Translations under genes and position numbers: made by a program | Part shown: piece by piece, positions 1 through 5,958 of the stretch | Layout: each line of letters opens with the position of its first letter | Position numbering within the stretch: the stretch's first letter is position 1 | Origin: Campylobacter sp. | GTDB lineage: Bacteria; Campylobacterota; Campylobacteria; Campylobacterales; Campylobacteraceae | NCBI GenBank assembly: GCA_024680445.1 | Contig: JAILCJ010000199.1 | Location: 1-7,111, forward strand | Reading direction: 5' to 3' | Length of the DNA: 7,111 bases | The notes under the pieces: generated by a model | Database searches by the model: none | What the model was told of the DNA's origin: nothing | What the model saw: the letters and a program-made list of their open reading frames with translations, nothing else

Positions 1-31
1 TAGTTACAAACCCTTTTGAAGGTTTATAAAA

Positions 32-59
32 CTTTTCCCTCGCTTCGGCGAGGGCAAAG
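32..59 (+). other. Stable hairpin with cUUCGg tetraloop
   Basis: A perfect 7-bp stem CCCTCGC (37-43) / GCGAGGG (48-54) closes a TTCG loop. In plus-strand RNA this is the exceptionally stable C(UUCG)G tetraloop. The stem extends outward by CTTT (32-35) / AAAG (56-59) across one T-C mismatch. No U-tract follows on either strand, so a classical intrinsic terminator is not shown. It could be the 3' end of a transcript entering from upstream, or a processing or stability element. The tetraloop orientation suggests plus-strand transcription; this is an inference. Confidence 0.55.
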
Positions 60-127
60 CTTAAATTCTTACTTATATCCCTCGCAAAAAATCTCGAAAA
101 TTTTTAAATTTATCTCAAAATTCAAAG

Positions 128-165
128 CAAATTTGATAGACGAACAAAATCAAATTTGATAAAAA
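128..165 (+). repeat. 38-bp perfect direct repeat, copy 1
   Basis: This 38-bp stretch, starting CAAATTTGATAGACGAAC and ending TTTGATAAAAA, recurs without mismatch at 193-230. The start-to-start distance is 65 bp. Each copy contains two palindrome units separated by AGACGAACAAA. It is most simply a local tandem-type duplication inside the palindrome cluster upstream of cstA. Confidence 0.9.
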
Positions 166-192
166 AGGCAATTAAATTTGATAAAAATCAAT

Positions 193-230
193 CAAATTTG
201 ATAGACGAACAAAATCAAATTTGATAAAAA
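193..230 (+). repeat. 38-bp perfect direct repeat, copy 2
   Basis: This is the second identical copy of the repeat at 128-165. It ends immediately before the TATAAT box at 231-236, so the duplicated block lies exactly where the -35 and spacer of the cstA promoter would be. Only two copies exist and the 27-bp gap between them is not spacer-like, so it is not a CRISPR array. Confidence 0.9.
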
Positions 231-236
231 TATAAT
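231..236 (+). promoter_or_regulatory. Putative -10 box of the cstA remnant
   Basis: A consensus TATAAT follows an A-rich stretch and lies 45 bp upstream of the ATG at 282. No good -35 hexamer is visible at 17 bp, which is usual for Campylobacter sigma-70 promoters. Transcription would start near 243, inside the palindrome at 235-246, while the palindrome at 214-225 lies in the spacer. A protein bound to these sites would be expected to affect initiation. Confidence 0.5.
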
Positions 237-281
237 CAAATTTGATTTTTGTTTAGCATTTTGCATAGGGAAGGAGGCAAA

Positions 282-1272
282 ATGCTTTGGTTTTTCTTTT
301 GTGTAGTTTTGTTGATAGCAGGCTACTACACATATGGAAAGTTCGTCGAAAAGGTCTTTGGAGCAAACGATGAGCGAGCGACCCCAGTGCAGACTATGGC
401 TGACGGGGTGGATTATGTCAGTATGTTTTTTTGGTGCTTTGCTGATATTTATGTCGGTTGGTTTGATGTTGGGATTGATTGTAAGCGACAAAGGTTTTTA
501 CTCTGTCGGACTTGATTTTTTCAATAATTATGCTCCAAACAACCTTCCTTTGTGGCCACTTATCTTTGTTACTATTTCTTGTGGTGCACTTTCTGGCTTT
601 CACGCCACTCAGTCTCCGCTCATGGCAAGATGTATCCAAAACGAAAAATCAGGCAGGATGGTTTTTTATGGTGCTATGGTTATGGAGGGCATAATCGCTC
701 TTATTTGGTGCACTTTGGGACTTAGTTTTTATGCAGATCCAGCTTCTTTGGATGCGGCTTTAAAAGCAGGAACCGCTTCTGGCGTGGTTCATGAGATCTC
801 CATAGGTTTGCTAGGTGCCGTTGGCGGTATAGTTGCTATTTTAGGCGTTGTAATACTACCTATCACGTCTGGCGATACAGCTTTTCATGCGGCTCGTCTC
901 ATAGTATCTGACTTTTTTAAAATGCAACAAAAAGATGTTACAAAACGCCTTATCATCGCTGTTCCGCTCTTTATAATTGGCATAGTGATTTCTACTCAGG
1001 ATTTTAACATCATTTGGAGATATTTTGGCTGGGCGAACCAAACAACAGCTACTATCATGCTTTGGGCTGCTTCAGCGTATTTGTATAGACGCGGTAAATT
1101 GCACTGGATTACTACTATTCCGGCATTTTTCATGACTAATGTGGTTGTAACTTATATAGCCAACGCAAAAATTGGCTTTAATTTGGATATGAGTATATCA
1201 ACCATCATCGGTGTAGTGGTTTCTGTACTTTTGTTTGTTTTATTTTTTAGACTTAAAAAAATAAGCGAATAA
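282..1272 (+). pseudogene. cstA: CstA-family transporter remnant (internal deletion plus frameshift)
   Basis: Two reading frames together resemble the short form of CstA (carbon starvation protein family), an inner-membrane transporter for peptides or pyruvate. Frame 1 starts at ATG 282 behind an ideal AAGGAGG (271-277) and gives the typical N-terminus, with a first membrane segment, GKFVEKVFG and MADGVDYV, up to about residue 48; it then goes out of frame and stops at 515. The C-terminal part resumes one frame over near 426 with FFGALLIFMSVG. It continues through family-typical SGFHATQSPLMARC, LPITSGDTAFHAARL and YFGWANQTTATIMLW to TAA 1270-1272, about 281 residues. Short CstA proteins are about 475-485 residues from memory, so about 140-150 central residues are absent. 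The junction is a T7 run (426-432); removing one T would fuse the two parts in frame but not restore the missing helices. Transport function is unlikely. The pseudogene call is solid unless the assembly is faulty here. Confidence 0.85.
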
Positions 1273-1276
1273 CAAT

Positions 1277-1305
1277 AAAAAGAGCTTCGTTTTGAAGCTC
1301 TTTTT
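1277..1305. terminator. Bidirectional intrinsic terminator
   Basis: AAAAAGAGCTTC (1277-1288) and GAAGCTCTTTTT (1294-1305) form a perfect 12-bp stem with a 5-nt loop. The A-run and T-run at the stem ends supply a U-tract in both directions. It lies 4 bp after the cstA stop and about 105 bp beyond the end of the convergent minus-strand operon, so it can serve both. The sequence between it and 1411 is AT-rich; the only structure seen there is the AT-only inverted repeat ATAATAA-G-TTATTAT at 1356-1370. Confidence 0.88.
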
Positions 1306-1410
1306 ATAATATTATCGTTGAAATTATTTAGTTTTAGCTGTCTAGATGTTTTATCATAATAAGTTATTATTTTAAATATAAAAATTTACTTACTTATGTT
1401 GTTTTAATTT

Positions 1411-1863
1411 TTACTTTACAAAAAGTTCATTAAAAAGTTTTTCGAAATTATCTCTTGTTTTTTTGGCGTTTTCTTCAAGTTCGTCATCGACTTTTATATT
1501 TGCGATAGTGTCGTAGTCTTGTATCATTATTTCGCACATTAGTTTTATCCTAGCGTTGTCTGCTTTATCCACTTCGCTTTCACTCATTTTGCGAATCGTT
1601 TCTAGGTATTCTTCGCCAGTTTTTATGTATTTATTTAGCGGAGCAGCTTTTTTTGATTTGGCTTGAACCGCCATAGCCATTTTATTGTAAGGGTCGATTT
1701 GCAAGGCTTCTTGGCTGGTTTTTAAAGCTTCTTCGTAATTGCCTACACTTTGATAAAATCTTGCCTTAAAGGCGAGTTGATAACTGCTGTTGGTTTCTAA
1801 AAAAAACCAGCAAAACATTATGATAAAAACCGAAATTATTACAGAATAGGAGGATTTTATCAT
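1411..1863 (-). CDS. Membrane-anchored TPR-like protein of unknown function
   Basis: This 150-residue protein has one hydrophobic segment near residues 6-22 with a positively charged N-terminus, so it is probably anchored in the inner membrane with the rest in the periplasm (or secreted if cleaved). Residues about 27-60 fit one tetratricopeptide repeat: a helix with YQLAFKARFYQSVGNYEEAL followed by the helix TSQEALQIDP. The rest is charged and helical, with no recognised catalytic motif. It is the last gene of the minus-strand operon. Its ATG overlaps the TGA of the acyltransferase gene by 4 nt (ATGA), with AAAGGA six bases upstream, so translation is probably coupled. From memory it corresponds in position to C. 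jejuni Cj0456c. A scaffold or protein-interaction role is only an inference from the repeat. Confidence 0.85.
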   Translation of the reverse strand: MIKSSYSVIISVFIIMFCWFFLETNSSYQLAFKARFYQSVGNYEEALKTSQEALQIDPYNKMAMAVQAKSKKAAPLNKYIKTGEEYLETIRKMSESEVDKADNARIKLMCEIMIQDYDTIANIKVDDELEENAKKTRDNFEKLFNELFVK

Positions 1864-2612
1864 AACAAATCCTTTAAATTCTCATCTATTTTTATATCCT
1901 TATCTTTATTTTTTACCCACCATTTTTTGAGATTTTCTACAAAATCATTTTTGTTTTGCTCTACGCTTTTGCCGCCGTCATTTTCGCTAGCAAGCCAAAG
2001 GACGTTTTGGATTTTTTCCTTTGCTTGTAGTGATTGTAAATCGCTAATATCAAAGGCTTGTGATAAAGAAAAATTTATAGTTGAAAAAGGTTTTGGGATT
2101 ATCATTTCATCCCAGCTTTTAAGTTGCCAAAATGAACTAGCCTCATAGTTTAGAGCGTAAATTTTAGACTTTGTTTTTTGAGCTATGACTACTGCTCCGT
2201 CGGCTATGCTATGTCTTGGTCCTCTTGGTCCGTCTGGCGTGATGATGACATCAACTCCGTTTTTATGTTGTCTAAATGCGTCTATTAAGGCTCTGGCACC
2301 ACCTTTTGAGCTGCTGCCTCTTATCGTGCCTATGCCAAAAAATTTGATAATTCGTGTGATTAGTTCGCCATCTCTATGGTCGCTAATGATAACTTTTCCG
2401 TGTTTTTTACCCTTGTAATCTCTTCTCCAATATCGCAAATATGCAAAACTCATAAAAGCGAGTCTGCCATGCCAAAATACAACAACGCAGGGATTTTCAG
2501 GCAATTTCGTATCGCTAAAAGTTTTTTTACAAGTTAGAAAAATGAGCCAAATTAGTCCATATATAAAAAAAACGGCAAGATTTAGTTTGAAATTTTTAAA
2601 GCAATTCGCCAT
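1860..2612 (-). CDS. DUF374 lysophospholipid acyltransferase family protein
   Basis: This 250-residue protein carries the hallmarks of the DUF374 branch of the LPLAT acyltransferases. These are a hydrophobic N-terminal segment (about residues 10-27), FWHGRL (46-51), [10 protein letters not shown] (76-85), [12 protein letters not shown] (98-109) and [10 protein letters not shown] (124-133). In the wider family the His/Asp block and the glycine-rich blocks bind acyl donor and glycerophosphate-type acceptor at the inner membrane. The substrate of DUF374 members is not established, so phospholipid versus lipid A-type acylation is left open. The start at 2612 overlaps the 3' end of miaB by 17 nt and has AGGA nine bases upstream within miaB. 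The stop overlaps the next gene by 4 nt. The tight packing indicates one transcript with miaB. Family assignment is firm; reaction and substrate are not. Confidence 0.9.
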   Translation of the reverse strand: MANCFKNFKLNLAVFFIYGLIWLIFLTCKKTFSDTKLPENPCVVVFWHGRLAFMSFAYLRYWRRDYKGKKHGKVIISDHRDGELITRIIKFFGIGTIRGSSSKGGARALIDAFRQHKNGVDVIITPDGPRGPRHSIADGAVVIAQKTKSKIYALNYEASSFWQLKSWDEMIIPKPFSTINFSLSQAFDISDLQSLQAKEKIQNVLWLASENDGGKSVEQNKNDFVENLKKWWVKNKDKDIKIDENLKDLL

Positions 2613-3894
2613 ACAAAACCATCCTTTTTGGTTCTGTTATACGAACTTTTAGGCTCTTGCCAAGCAGTTCTTCGCTACCTTTTACTTGAACCAAAAAATT
2701 ATTAAAACTTCGTCCAGCAACGGCGTTATCGGCACGAAGTTCTTCAAAATAAACCTCTAAAATTTTACCTTTTTGTGCTGCTGAAATTTCATCTAAAATT
2801 TCATTATGCCTACTTTGCAAGCGTGTAAGCCTCGCAGACGCGATATCTTCGGAGATTTGTCCGTCAAATAAGGCGGCTTTGGTAAGTGGGCGTGGGGAGT
2901 ATTTGAAGCTAAAAATTTGCTCGAATCTAACTTGTTCTATCACATCCATGGTATCGTTAAATTCTTCTTCGCTTTCGCCCGGAAAAGCAACGATGATATC
3001 GGTTGAAATGCTAACATCTGGGCAAAGTTTGCGTAATTTTAACGCTCTATCCAAAAACCACTCTTTGCTGTATCCTCGTTTCATTTCTCGTAAAACTTTC
3101 GTATTTCCGCTTTGAAGTGGCATATGCATAGACTTGCAAATTTTTGGATTTGTGGCAAAAACTTCTAAAAATTTATCGTCCATATGCAAAGGGTGCGGGC
3201 TTGTAAATCGTATACGTTCTATGCCGTCTATTTGGCTAAGTTTTACAAGCAGGTCTGAAAAATCGATCTTTTCGTGCGGGCTTGAAAATCTTTTTCCGTA
3301 GTTATTAACATTTTGCCCTAGTAAAAAAATTTCTTTGGCACCTTTTTGGGCTGCTTTTTGCGCCTCATTTAAAATCAGTTTTAAAGGGATAGAAATTTCA
3401 TCGCCTCTGGTGTGTGGCACTATGCAGTAGGTGCATTTTTTGTCGCAACCTATAGAAATATTGATGTAGTTTTTGTATATCGAGCCACGAAATTCGCCAA
3501 ATGCATAATCGCTCTCGTCATAATTTATATCGGTTTGTATGAATTTTGGGGTATTAACGGCTTTTGAAATTTTGCTTACATTTCTCGCACCTAATACAAA
3601 ATCAACATAGGGTGCGCGTTTGAAAATTTCATCGCCTAAATGGCTTGCAGTACAGCCACAAACGCCGATTTTTGCACCGGCTTTTTTGGCTTTTTCAAAG
3701 GCTCCAATCTCGCTAAAAAGCTTATGTACTGGCTTTTCACGCACAGAACATGTGTTTATAAGGATGAGATCGGCTTGTGAGATATCATCTGTTAGCTCAA
3801 ATCCTTCTTTGTCTTTTAACTCGGCTATAATATGCTCGCTATCACGAACGTTCATTGCACAACCGAGTGTTTGGATAAACAGCTTTTTACTCAA
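2596..3894 (-). CDS. miaB: tRNA-2-methylthio-N6-dimethylallyladenosine synthase MiaB
   Basis: A radical-SAM methylthiotransferase of 432 residues that adds the 2-methylthio group to i6A37 of tRNAs reading UNN codons. The N-terminal UPF0004 domain holds the auxiliary [4Fe-4S] ligands C12 (TLGCAMN), C49 (NTCSVREK) and C81 (GVCGCTAS; C79 is an extra cysteine). The radical-SAM cluster motif CX3CX2C is C150, C154 and C157, followed by VPHTRG. The middle keeps [16 protein letters not shown] and MHMPLQSG, and the C-terminal ~60 residues are a TRAM domain. The NVRDSEH signature and GQNVN favour MiaB over RimO or MtaB. The start is TTG: no ATG lies in frame before residue 14, and TAAGG, made partly from the stop codon of the upstream gene, sits six bases ahead. 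It is cotranscribed with the HP0268-like gene 8 nt upstream. Confidence 0.96.
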   Translation of the reverse strand: MSKKLFIQTLGCAMNVRDSEHIIAELKDKEGFELTDDISQADLILINTCSVREKPVHKLFSEIGAFEKAKKAGAKIGVCGCTASHLGDEIFKRAPYVDFVLGARNVSKISKAVNTPKFIQTDINYDESDYAFGEFRGSIYKNYINISIGCDKKCTYCIVPHTRGDEISIPLKLILNEAQKAAQKGAKEIFLLGQNVNNYGKRFSSPHEKIDFSDLLVKLSQIDGIERIRFTSPHPLHMDDKFLEVFATNPKICKSMHMPLQSGNTKVLREMKRGYSKEWFLDRALKLRKLCPDVSISTDIIVAFPGESEEEFNDTMDVIEQVRFEQIFSFKYSPRPLTKAALFDGQISEDIASARLTRLQSRHNEILDEISAAQKGKILEVYFEELRADNAVAGRSFNNFLVQVKGSEELLGKSLKVRITEPKRMVLYGELL

Positions 3895-3902
3895 AATCTG
3901 CC

Positions 3903-4145
3903 TTATAAAATATGCACTTCATACATATAATCGTTGTCGTCAAGTCCGTATTTAACGCTTCTATGATAAACACTTAAACCTTTTTCTTCAAAATGTTCAA
4001 CTAAGGCGATAAGTTGTTTATGAGTGTTGTCTTTATCAAAATAGAAGATTTTTTGACCTTCTTTATCAACTGCCTCTTCGATCTTTTCAAGTGATATAGT
4101 TTTAGGTTTTGCGTTTATTTCGGTTCTGGCAAGTTTTATCTCCAT
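3903..4145 (-). CDS. HP0268-family small nuclease
   Basis: An 80-residue acidic protein that matches H. pylori HP0268 in length and pattern. It has a short basic N-terminal strand (MEIKLAR), the central strand [12 protein letters not shown] (residues about 33-44), the helix around [12 protein letters not shown], and the C-terminal strand YMYEVHIL, which is the strongest match to the family ending. HP0268 was reported to have DNA-nicking and RNase activity with an SMR-like fold. That is established for the H. pylori protein only; activity here is inferred. ATG at 4145 follows AAGGAT about six bases upstream. It is the first gene of the operon with miaB, consistent with a role in RNA metabolism. 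Confidence 0.88.
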   Translation of the reverse strand: MEIKLARTEINAKPKTISLEKIEEAVDKEGQKIFYFDKDNTHKQLIALVEHFEEKGLSVYHRSVKYGLDDNDYMYEVHIL

Positions 4146-4177
4146 TTTTTATCCTTATTAAATTTTCTAAATTCGAG

Positions 4178-4183
4178 AATATA
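4178..4183 (-). promoter_or_regulatory. Putative -10 box of the HP0268-miaB operon
   Basis: Read on the minus strand the sequence is TATTTTTGATATATT, ending in TATATT at 4183-4178. A T-run just upstream of a TATAAT-like box and no clear -35 fit the Campylobacter sigma-70 pattern. The box is 33 bp from the ATG at 4145, a normal leader length. It would serve all four minus-strand genes, since the later ones leave no room for a strong promoter of their own. Confidence 0.5.
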
Positions 4184-4234
4184 TCAAAAATAGTGTTAAA
4201 ACTTCATTAAAGTTTTAATTAACCTAAAAAATAA

Positions 4235-4240
4235 TATAAT
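4235..4240 (+). promoter_or_regulatory. Putative -10 box of nusA
   Basis: A perfect TATAAT lies 46 bp before the nusA ATG, preceded by an AT-rich region containing AGTTTTAATTAACC (4211-4224) where a weak -35 would fall. The two divergent -10 boxes are about 52 bp apart, so the nusA and HP0268-miaB promoters share one short regulatory region. No obvious operator palindrome was seen between them. Confidence 0.6.
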
Positions 4241-4286
4241 ACACGACTTTCAAAAAATTCCCCATTAAAAAATTTACGGAGTAAAA

Positions 4287-5393
4287 ATGGAAAAAATTTC
4301 AGATATTATAGAGTCTATTGCAAATGAAAAAAATTTAGAGATAGAAGATGTTAAAGAACGTGTTAAACGTGCTTTGATAAATACAGCAAGATATGTTTAT
4401 GGAGAAAATTTCGAATACGATGTAAATATAGACGCAAATAAAAATCTAAAACTTTATCAAAAAATACTTGTTGTTGATAATGATGACGAGAGATTGCAAG
4501 AAGAAAACGAACATTTTATAAGTTTAAAAGAGGCTAAAAAAATAGATTCTGGTGTTGAAATCGGCGATGAGCTAACTTACGAACTAAGCCTTGATAATCT
4601 TGGTAGAACCGCCGCTCAAACCCTTCAAAAAGAATTAGAATACCATATTCAACGTCTTGTCGAAGAGAAAATTTTTCAAAAATATGAAAATTTGATAGGC
4701 AGTGTTGTTTTTGGCTCTGTTGTGCGTGTCGATGAACAAGAAAATACCTTTATAGAAATAGATGAACTTCGTGCCATACTTCCACGAAAATATCGCATAA
4801 AAGGCGAAAAATTTAAAGTCGGCGATGTTGTAAAAGCCGTTATTCGTAAAGTGTATTCAGATAAAAGTCTTGGCATAAAAGTCGAACTTTCAAGAACTTC
4901 ACCAAAATTCCTTGAAGCCTTGCTAAATGCCGAAGTTCCAGAGATAAAAGACGGCGGTATCTTGATACACTCTTGTGCTAGAATTCCGGGTGAAAGAGCA
5001 AAAGTAGCTCTTATCTCAACCACGCCAAATATCGATCCTATCGGTGCGACAGTTGGAACAAAGGGCGTTCGCATAAACGCAGTTAGCAAGGAGTTAAAAA
5101 ACGAAAATATCGATGTTATAGAGTATTCAGCCGAGCCAGTTATTTTTCTCACTCGTGCGATGAGTCCAGCCATCATAAGTTCTGTTAAGATAGATGGCGA
5201 TAAAGCCATAGTTAGTTTAGTTGGCGAACAAAAAAGCAAGGCTATCGGCAAATCAGGCATAAATATCCGTCTTGCTAGCATGTTGACTGGTTTGCAAATC
5301 GAGCTAAATACCATAGGGCAGGGCGAAAATCAAACAAAAGAACTTGGCGAAGAGGGTCTAAAAAATCTCAAAGCCTTGTTTGGGGATTTATAA
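4287..5393 (+). CDS. nusA: Transcription termination/antitermination factor NusA
   Basis: NusA binds RNA polymerase and the emerging RNA, modulating pausing, intrinsic termination and antitermination. This copy has 368 residues. The N-terminal polymerase-binding domain covers about 1-130. The S1 domain (about 136-203) contains GSVVFGSVVRVD and ends VELSRT. KH1 (about 230-285) has DPIGATVGTKGVRI, and KH2 (about 295-343) has AIGKSGINIRLAS. The C-terminal acidic repeats of E. coli NusA (495 residues) are absent, as in most non-gammaproteobacterial NusA. The ATG at 4287 has GGAG five bases upstream. It does not sit in the usual rimP-nusA-infB-rbfA cluster: neither rimP nor infB flanks it. Instead it diverges from the HP0268-miaB operon, an arrangement I recall for Campylobacter. 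Confidence 0.97.
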   Translation: MEKISDIIESIANEKNLEIEDVKERVKRALINTARYVYGENFEYDVNIDANKNLKLYQKILVVDNDDERLQEENEHFISLKEAKKIDSGVEIGDELTYELSLDNLGRTAAQTLQKELEYHIQRLVEEKIFQKYENLIGSVVFGSVVRVDEQENTFIEIDELRAILPRKYRIKGEKFKVGDVVKAVIRKVYSDKSLGIKVELSRTSPKFLEALLNAEVPEIKDGGILIHSCARIPGERAKVALISTTPNIDPIGATVGTKGVRINAVSKELKNENIDVIEYSAEPVIFLTRAMSPAIISSVKIDGDKAIVSLVGEQKSKAIGKSGINIRLASMLTGLQIELNTIGQGENQTKELGEEGLKNLKALFGDL

Positions 5394-5416
5394 AAAAACA
5401 CTACTTTTACTTCAAA

Positions 5417-5449
5417 TTTGCACGAAGTTTTGCTTAAATTTCGTGCAAA
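5417..5449 (+). terminator. Hairpin after nusA, terminator-like but without U-tract
   Basis: TTTGCACGAAGTTT (5417-5430) pairs with AAATTTCGTGCAAA (5436-5449) through 14 bp including one G-U, leaving a 5-nt loop. It lies 23 bp after the nusA stop, where a terminator is expected. On the plus strand the stem is followed by AAAACTTTCTT, so termination may be partial and some nusA transcripts may run into the next gene. It could instead be an mRNA 3'-end stabiliser or processing site. Confidence 0.55.
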
Positions 5450-5494
5450 AAACTTTCTTGATAAAAAATTTATAAAAAATTTAAACTTTTATCT

Positions 5495-5500
5495 GATAAT
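5495..5500 (+). promoter_or_regulatory. Possible -10 box of the BON-LysM/DUF937 unit
   Basis: GATAAT within TTTTATCTGATAAT lies 32 bp before the ATG at 5533, with a T-rich upstream stretch typical of Campylobacter sigma-70 promoters. No -35 is evident. Without it the gene would depend on readthrough past the hairpin at 5417-5449. The call rests on position and partial consensus only. Confidence 0.35.
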
Positions 5501-5532
5501 TTCATTGCAAATTTCACTTCAAAGGAGAAGCA

Positions 5533-5949
5533 ATGGGACTACTTTCATTTGTTGCAAACGCTGGTAAAAAGCTTTTAGGTATCGGAAACGATGATGAAAA
5601 AGTAAAGGACGAAATTTCAAGTAGCCTTGGCGAAAGTGCTCAAAATTTCGATGTAAGAGTTGAGGGTGATACCGTTAAAATAAGTGGTGACGCACCGCAA
5701 GATGTTAAAGAAAAAGCAGCTCTCATTGCTGGAAATGTCGCTGGTATCAAAAATGTCCAAATCGAAGGTGTAGAAGAGGCGGAGGATAATTTTTATACCA
5801 TACAAAGCGGTGATAATCTCTCAAAAATCGCTAAGAAATTTTATGGTGATGCAAATAAATATCCTAAAATTTTTGAAGCAAATCGCGAAGTTATTAAGGA
5901 CGCAAATCTTATTTATCCCGGTCAAAAAATTAGAATTCCAAAGTTGTAG
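5533..5949 (+). CDS. kbp: BON-LysM protein, Kbp/YgaU-like potassium-binding protein
   Basis: This 138-residue protein has the architecture of E. coli Kbp (YgaU, 149 residues). It starts with the short amphipathic sequence MGLLSFVANAGKKLLG, which closely resembles the E. coli MGLFNFVKDAGEKL. A BON domain follows (about 22-80; VRVEGDTVKISGDAP and a glycine-containing IAGNVAGIKNV strand), then a LysM domain (about 87-136; FYTIQSGDNLSKIAKKFYGDA to IYPGQKIRIPKL, given here in parts). There is no signal peptide, so it should be cytoplasmic despite the LysM. The E. coli protein binds K+ and is needed for growth at high external K+; the same role here is inferred from full-length resemblance. AAAGGAG ends five bases before the ATG, predicting strong translation. 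The DUF937 gene follows immediately, giving a two-gene unit. Confidence 0.92.
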   Translation: MGLLSFVANAGKKLLGIGNDDEKVKDEISSSLGESAQNFDVRVEGDTVKISGDAPQDVKEKAALIAGNVAGIKNVQIEGVEEAEDNFYTIQSGDNLSKIAKKFYGDANKYPKIFEANREVIKDANLIYPGQKIRIPKL

Positions 5950-5958
5950 GTGGATAAA

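Larger units (their letters stand above)
126..246. repeat. Cluster of six ATCAAATTTGAT-type palindromes
   Basis: The 12-bp perfect palindrome ATCAAATTTGAT occurs exactly at 149-160, 191-202, 214-225 and 235-246. One-base variants lie at 126-137 (AGCAAATTTGAT) and 171-182 (ATTAAATTTGAT). Start-to-start distances are 23, 22, 20, 23 and 21 bp, close to two helical turns, so the copies would lie on one face of the DNA. The last copies flank and touch the TATAAT box at 231-236. It may be an operator array, a bent-DNA element, or accumulated copies of a word that is very common in Campylobacter non-coding DNA. Single related words also occur near 5414 and 6480. Confidence 0.75.

Noticed and set aside
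8..25. Small inverted repeat AAACC...GGTTT as a terminator
   Set aside because: The stem is only 5 bp with a weak interior and no adjacent T-run, so it is too weak to call.
128..230. Possible CRISPR array from the 38-bp repeats
   Set aside because: There are only two copies, the gap contains another variant of the same palindrome rather than a unique spacer, and there are no cas genes.
334..425. Independent start of the C-terminal CstA frame at ATG 334
   Set aside because: The first ~31 residues of that frame are an out-of-frame reading of the conserved CstA N-terminus, and there is no ribosome site at 334.
192..491. 99-codon minus-strand frame over the palindromes and cstA start
   Set aside because: It is built from the repeat region and the antisense of cstA; no ribosome site or family resemblance.
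282..515. Programmed frameshifting as an explanation for cstA
   Set aside because: A frameshift alone would not explain the missing ~140-150 central residues, and no stimulatory structure or slippery heptamer of known type is seen.
1356..1370. AT-only inverted repeat ATAATAA-G-TTATTAT as an operator or terminator
   Set aside because: It is short, lacks G-C pairs, and lies between convergent gene ends in very AT-rich DNA where such palindromes arise by chance.
4676..5314. Long 212-codon open frame antisense to nusA
   Set aside because: It lies wholly opposite a strongly conserved gene, has no credible ribosome site and reads as low-similarity shadow sequence.
5950..5958. GTG start for the DUF937 gene
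   Set aside because: The GTG lies inside the AGGTGG ribosome site that correctly serves the ATG at 5959, and DUF937 proteins usually begin like MDILNLLL.
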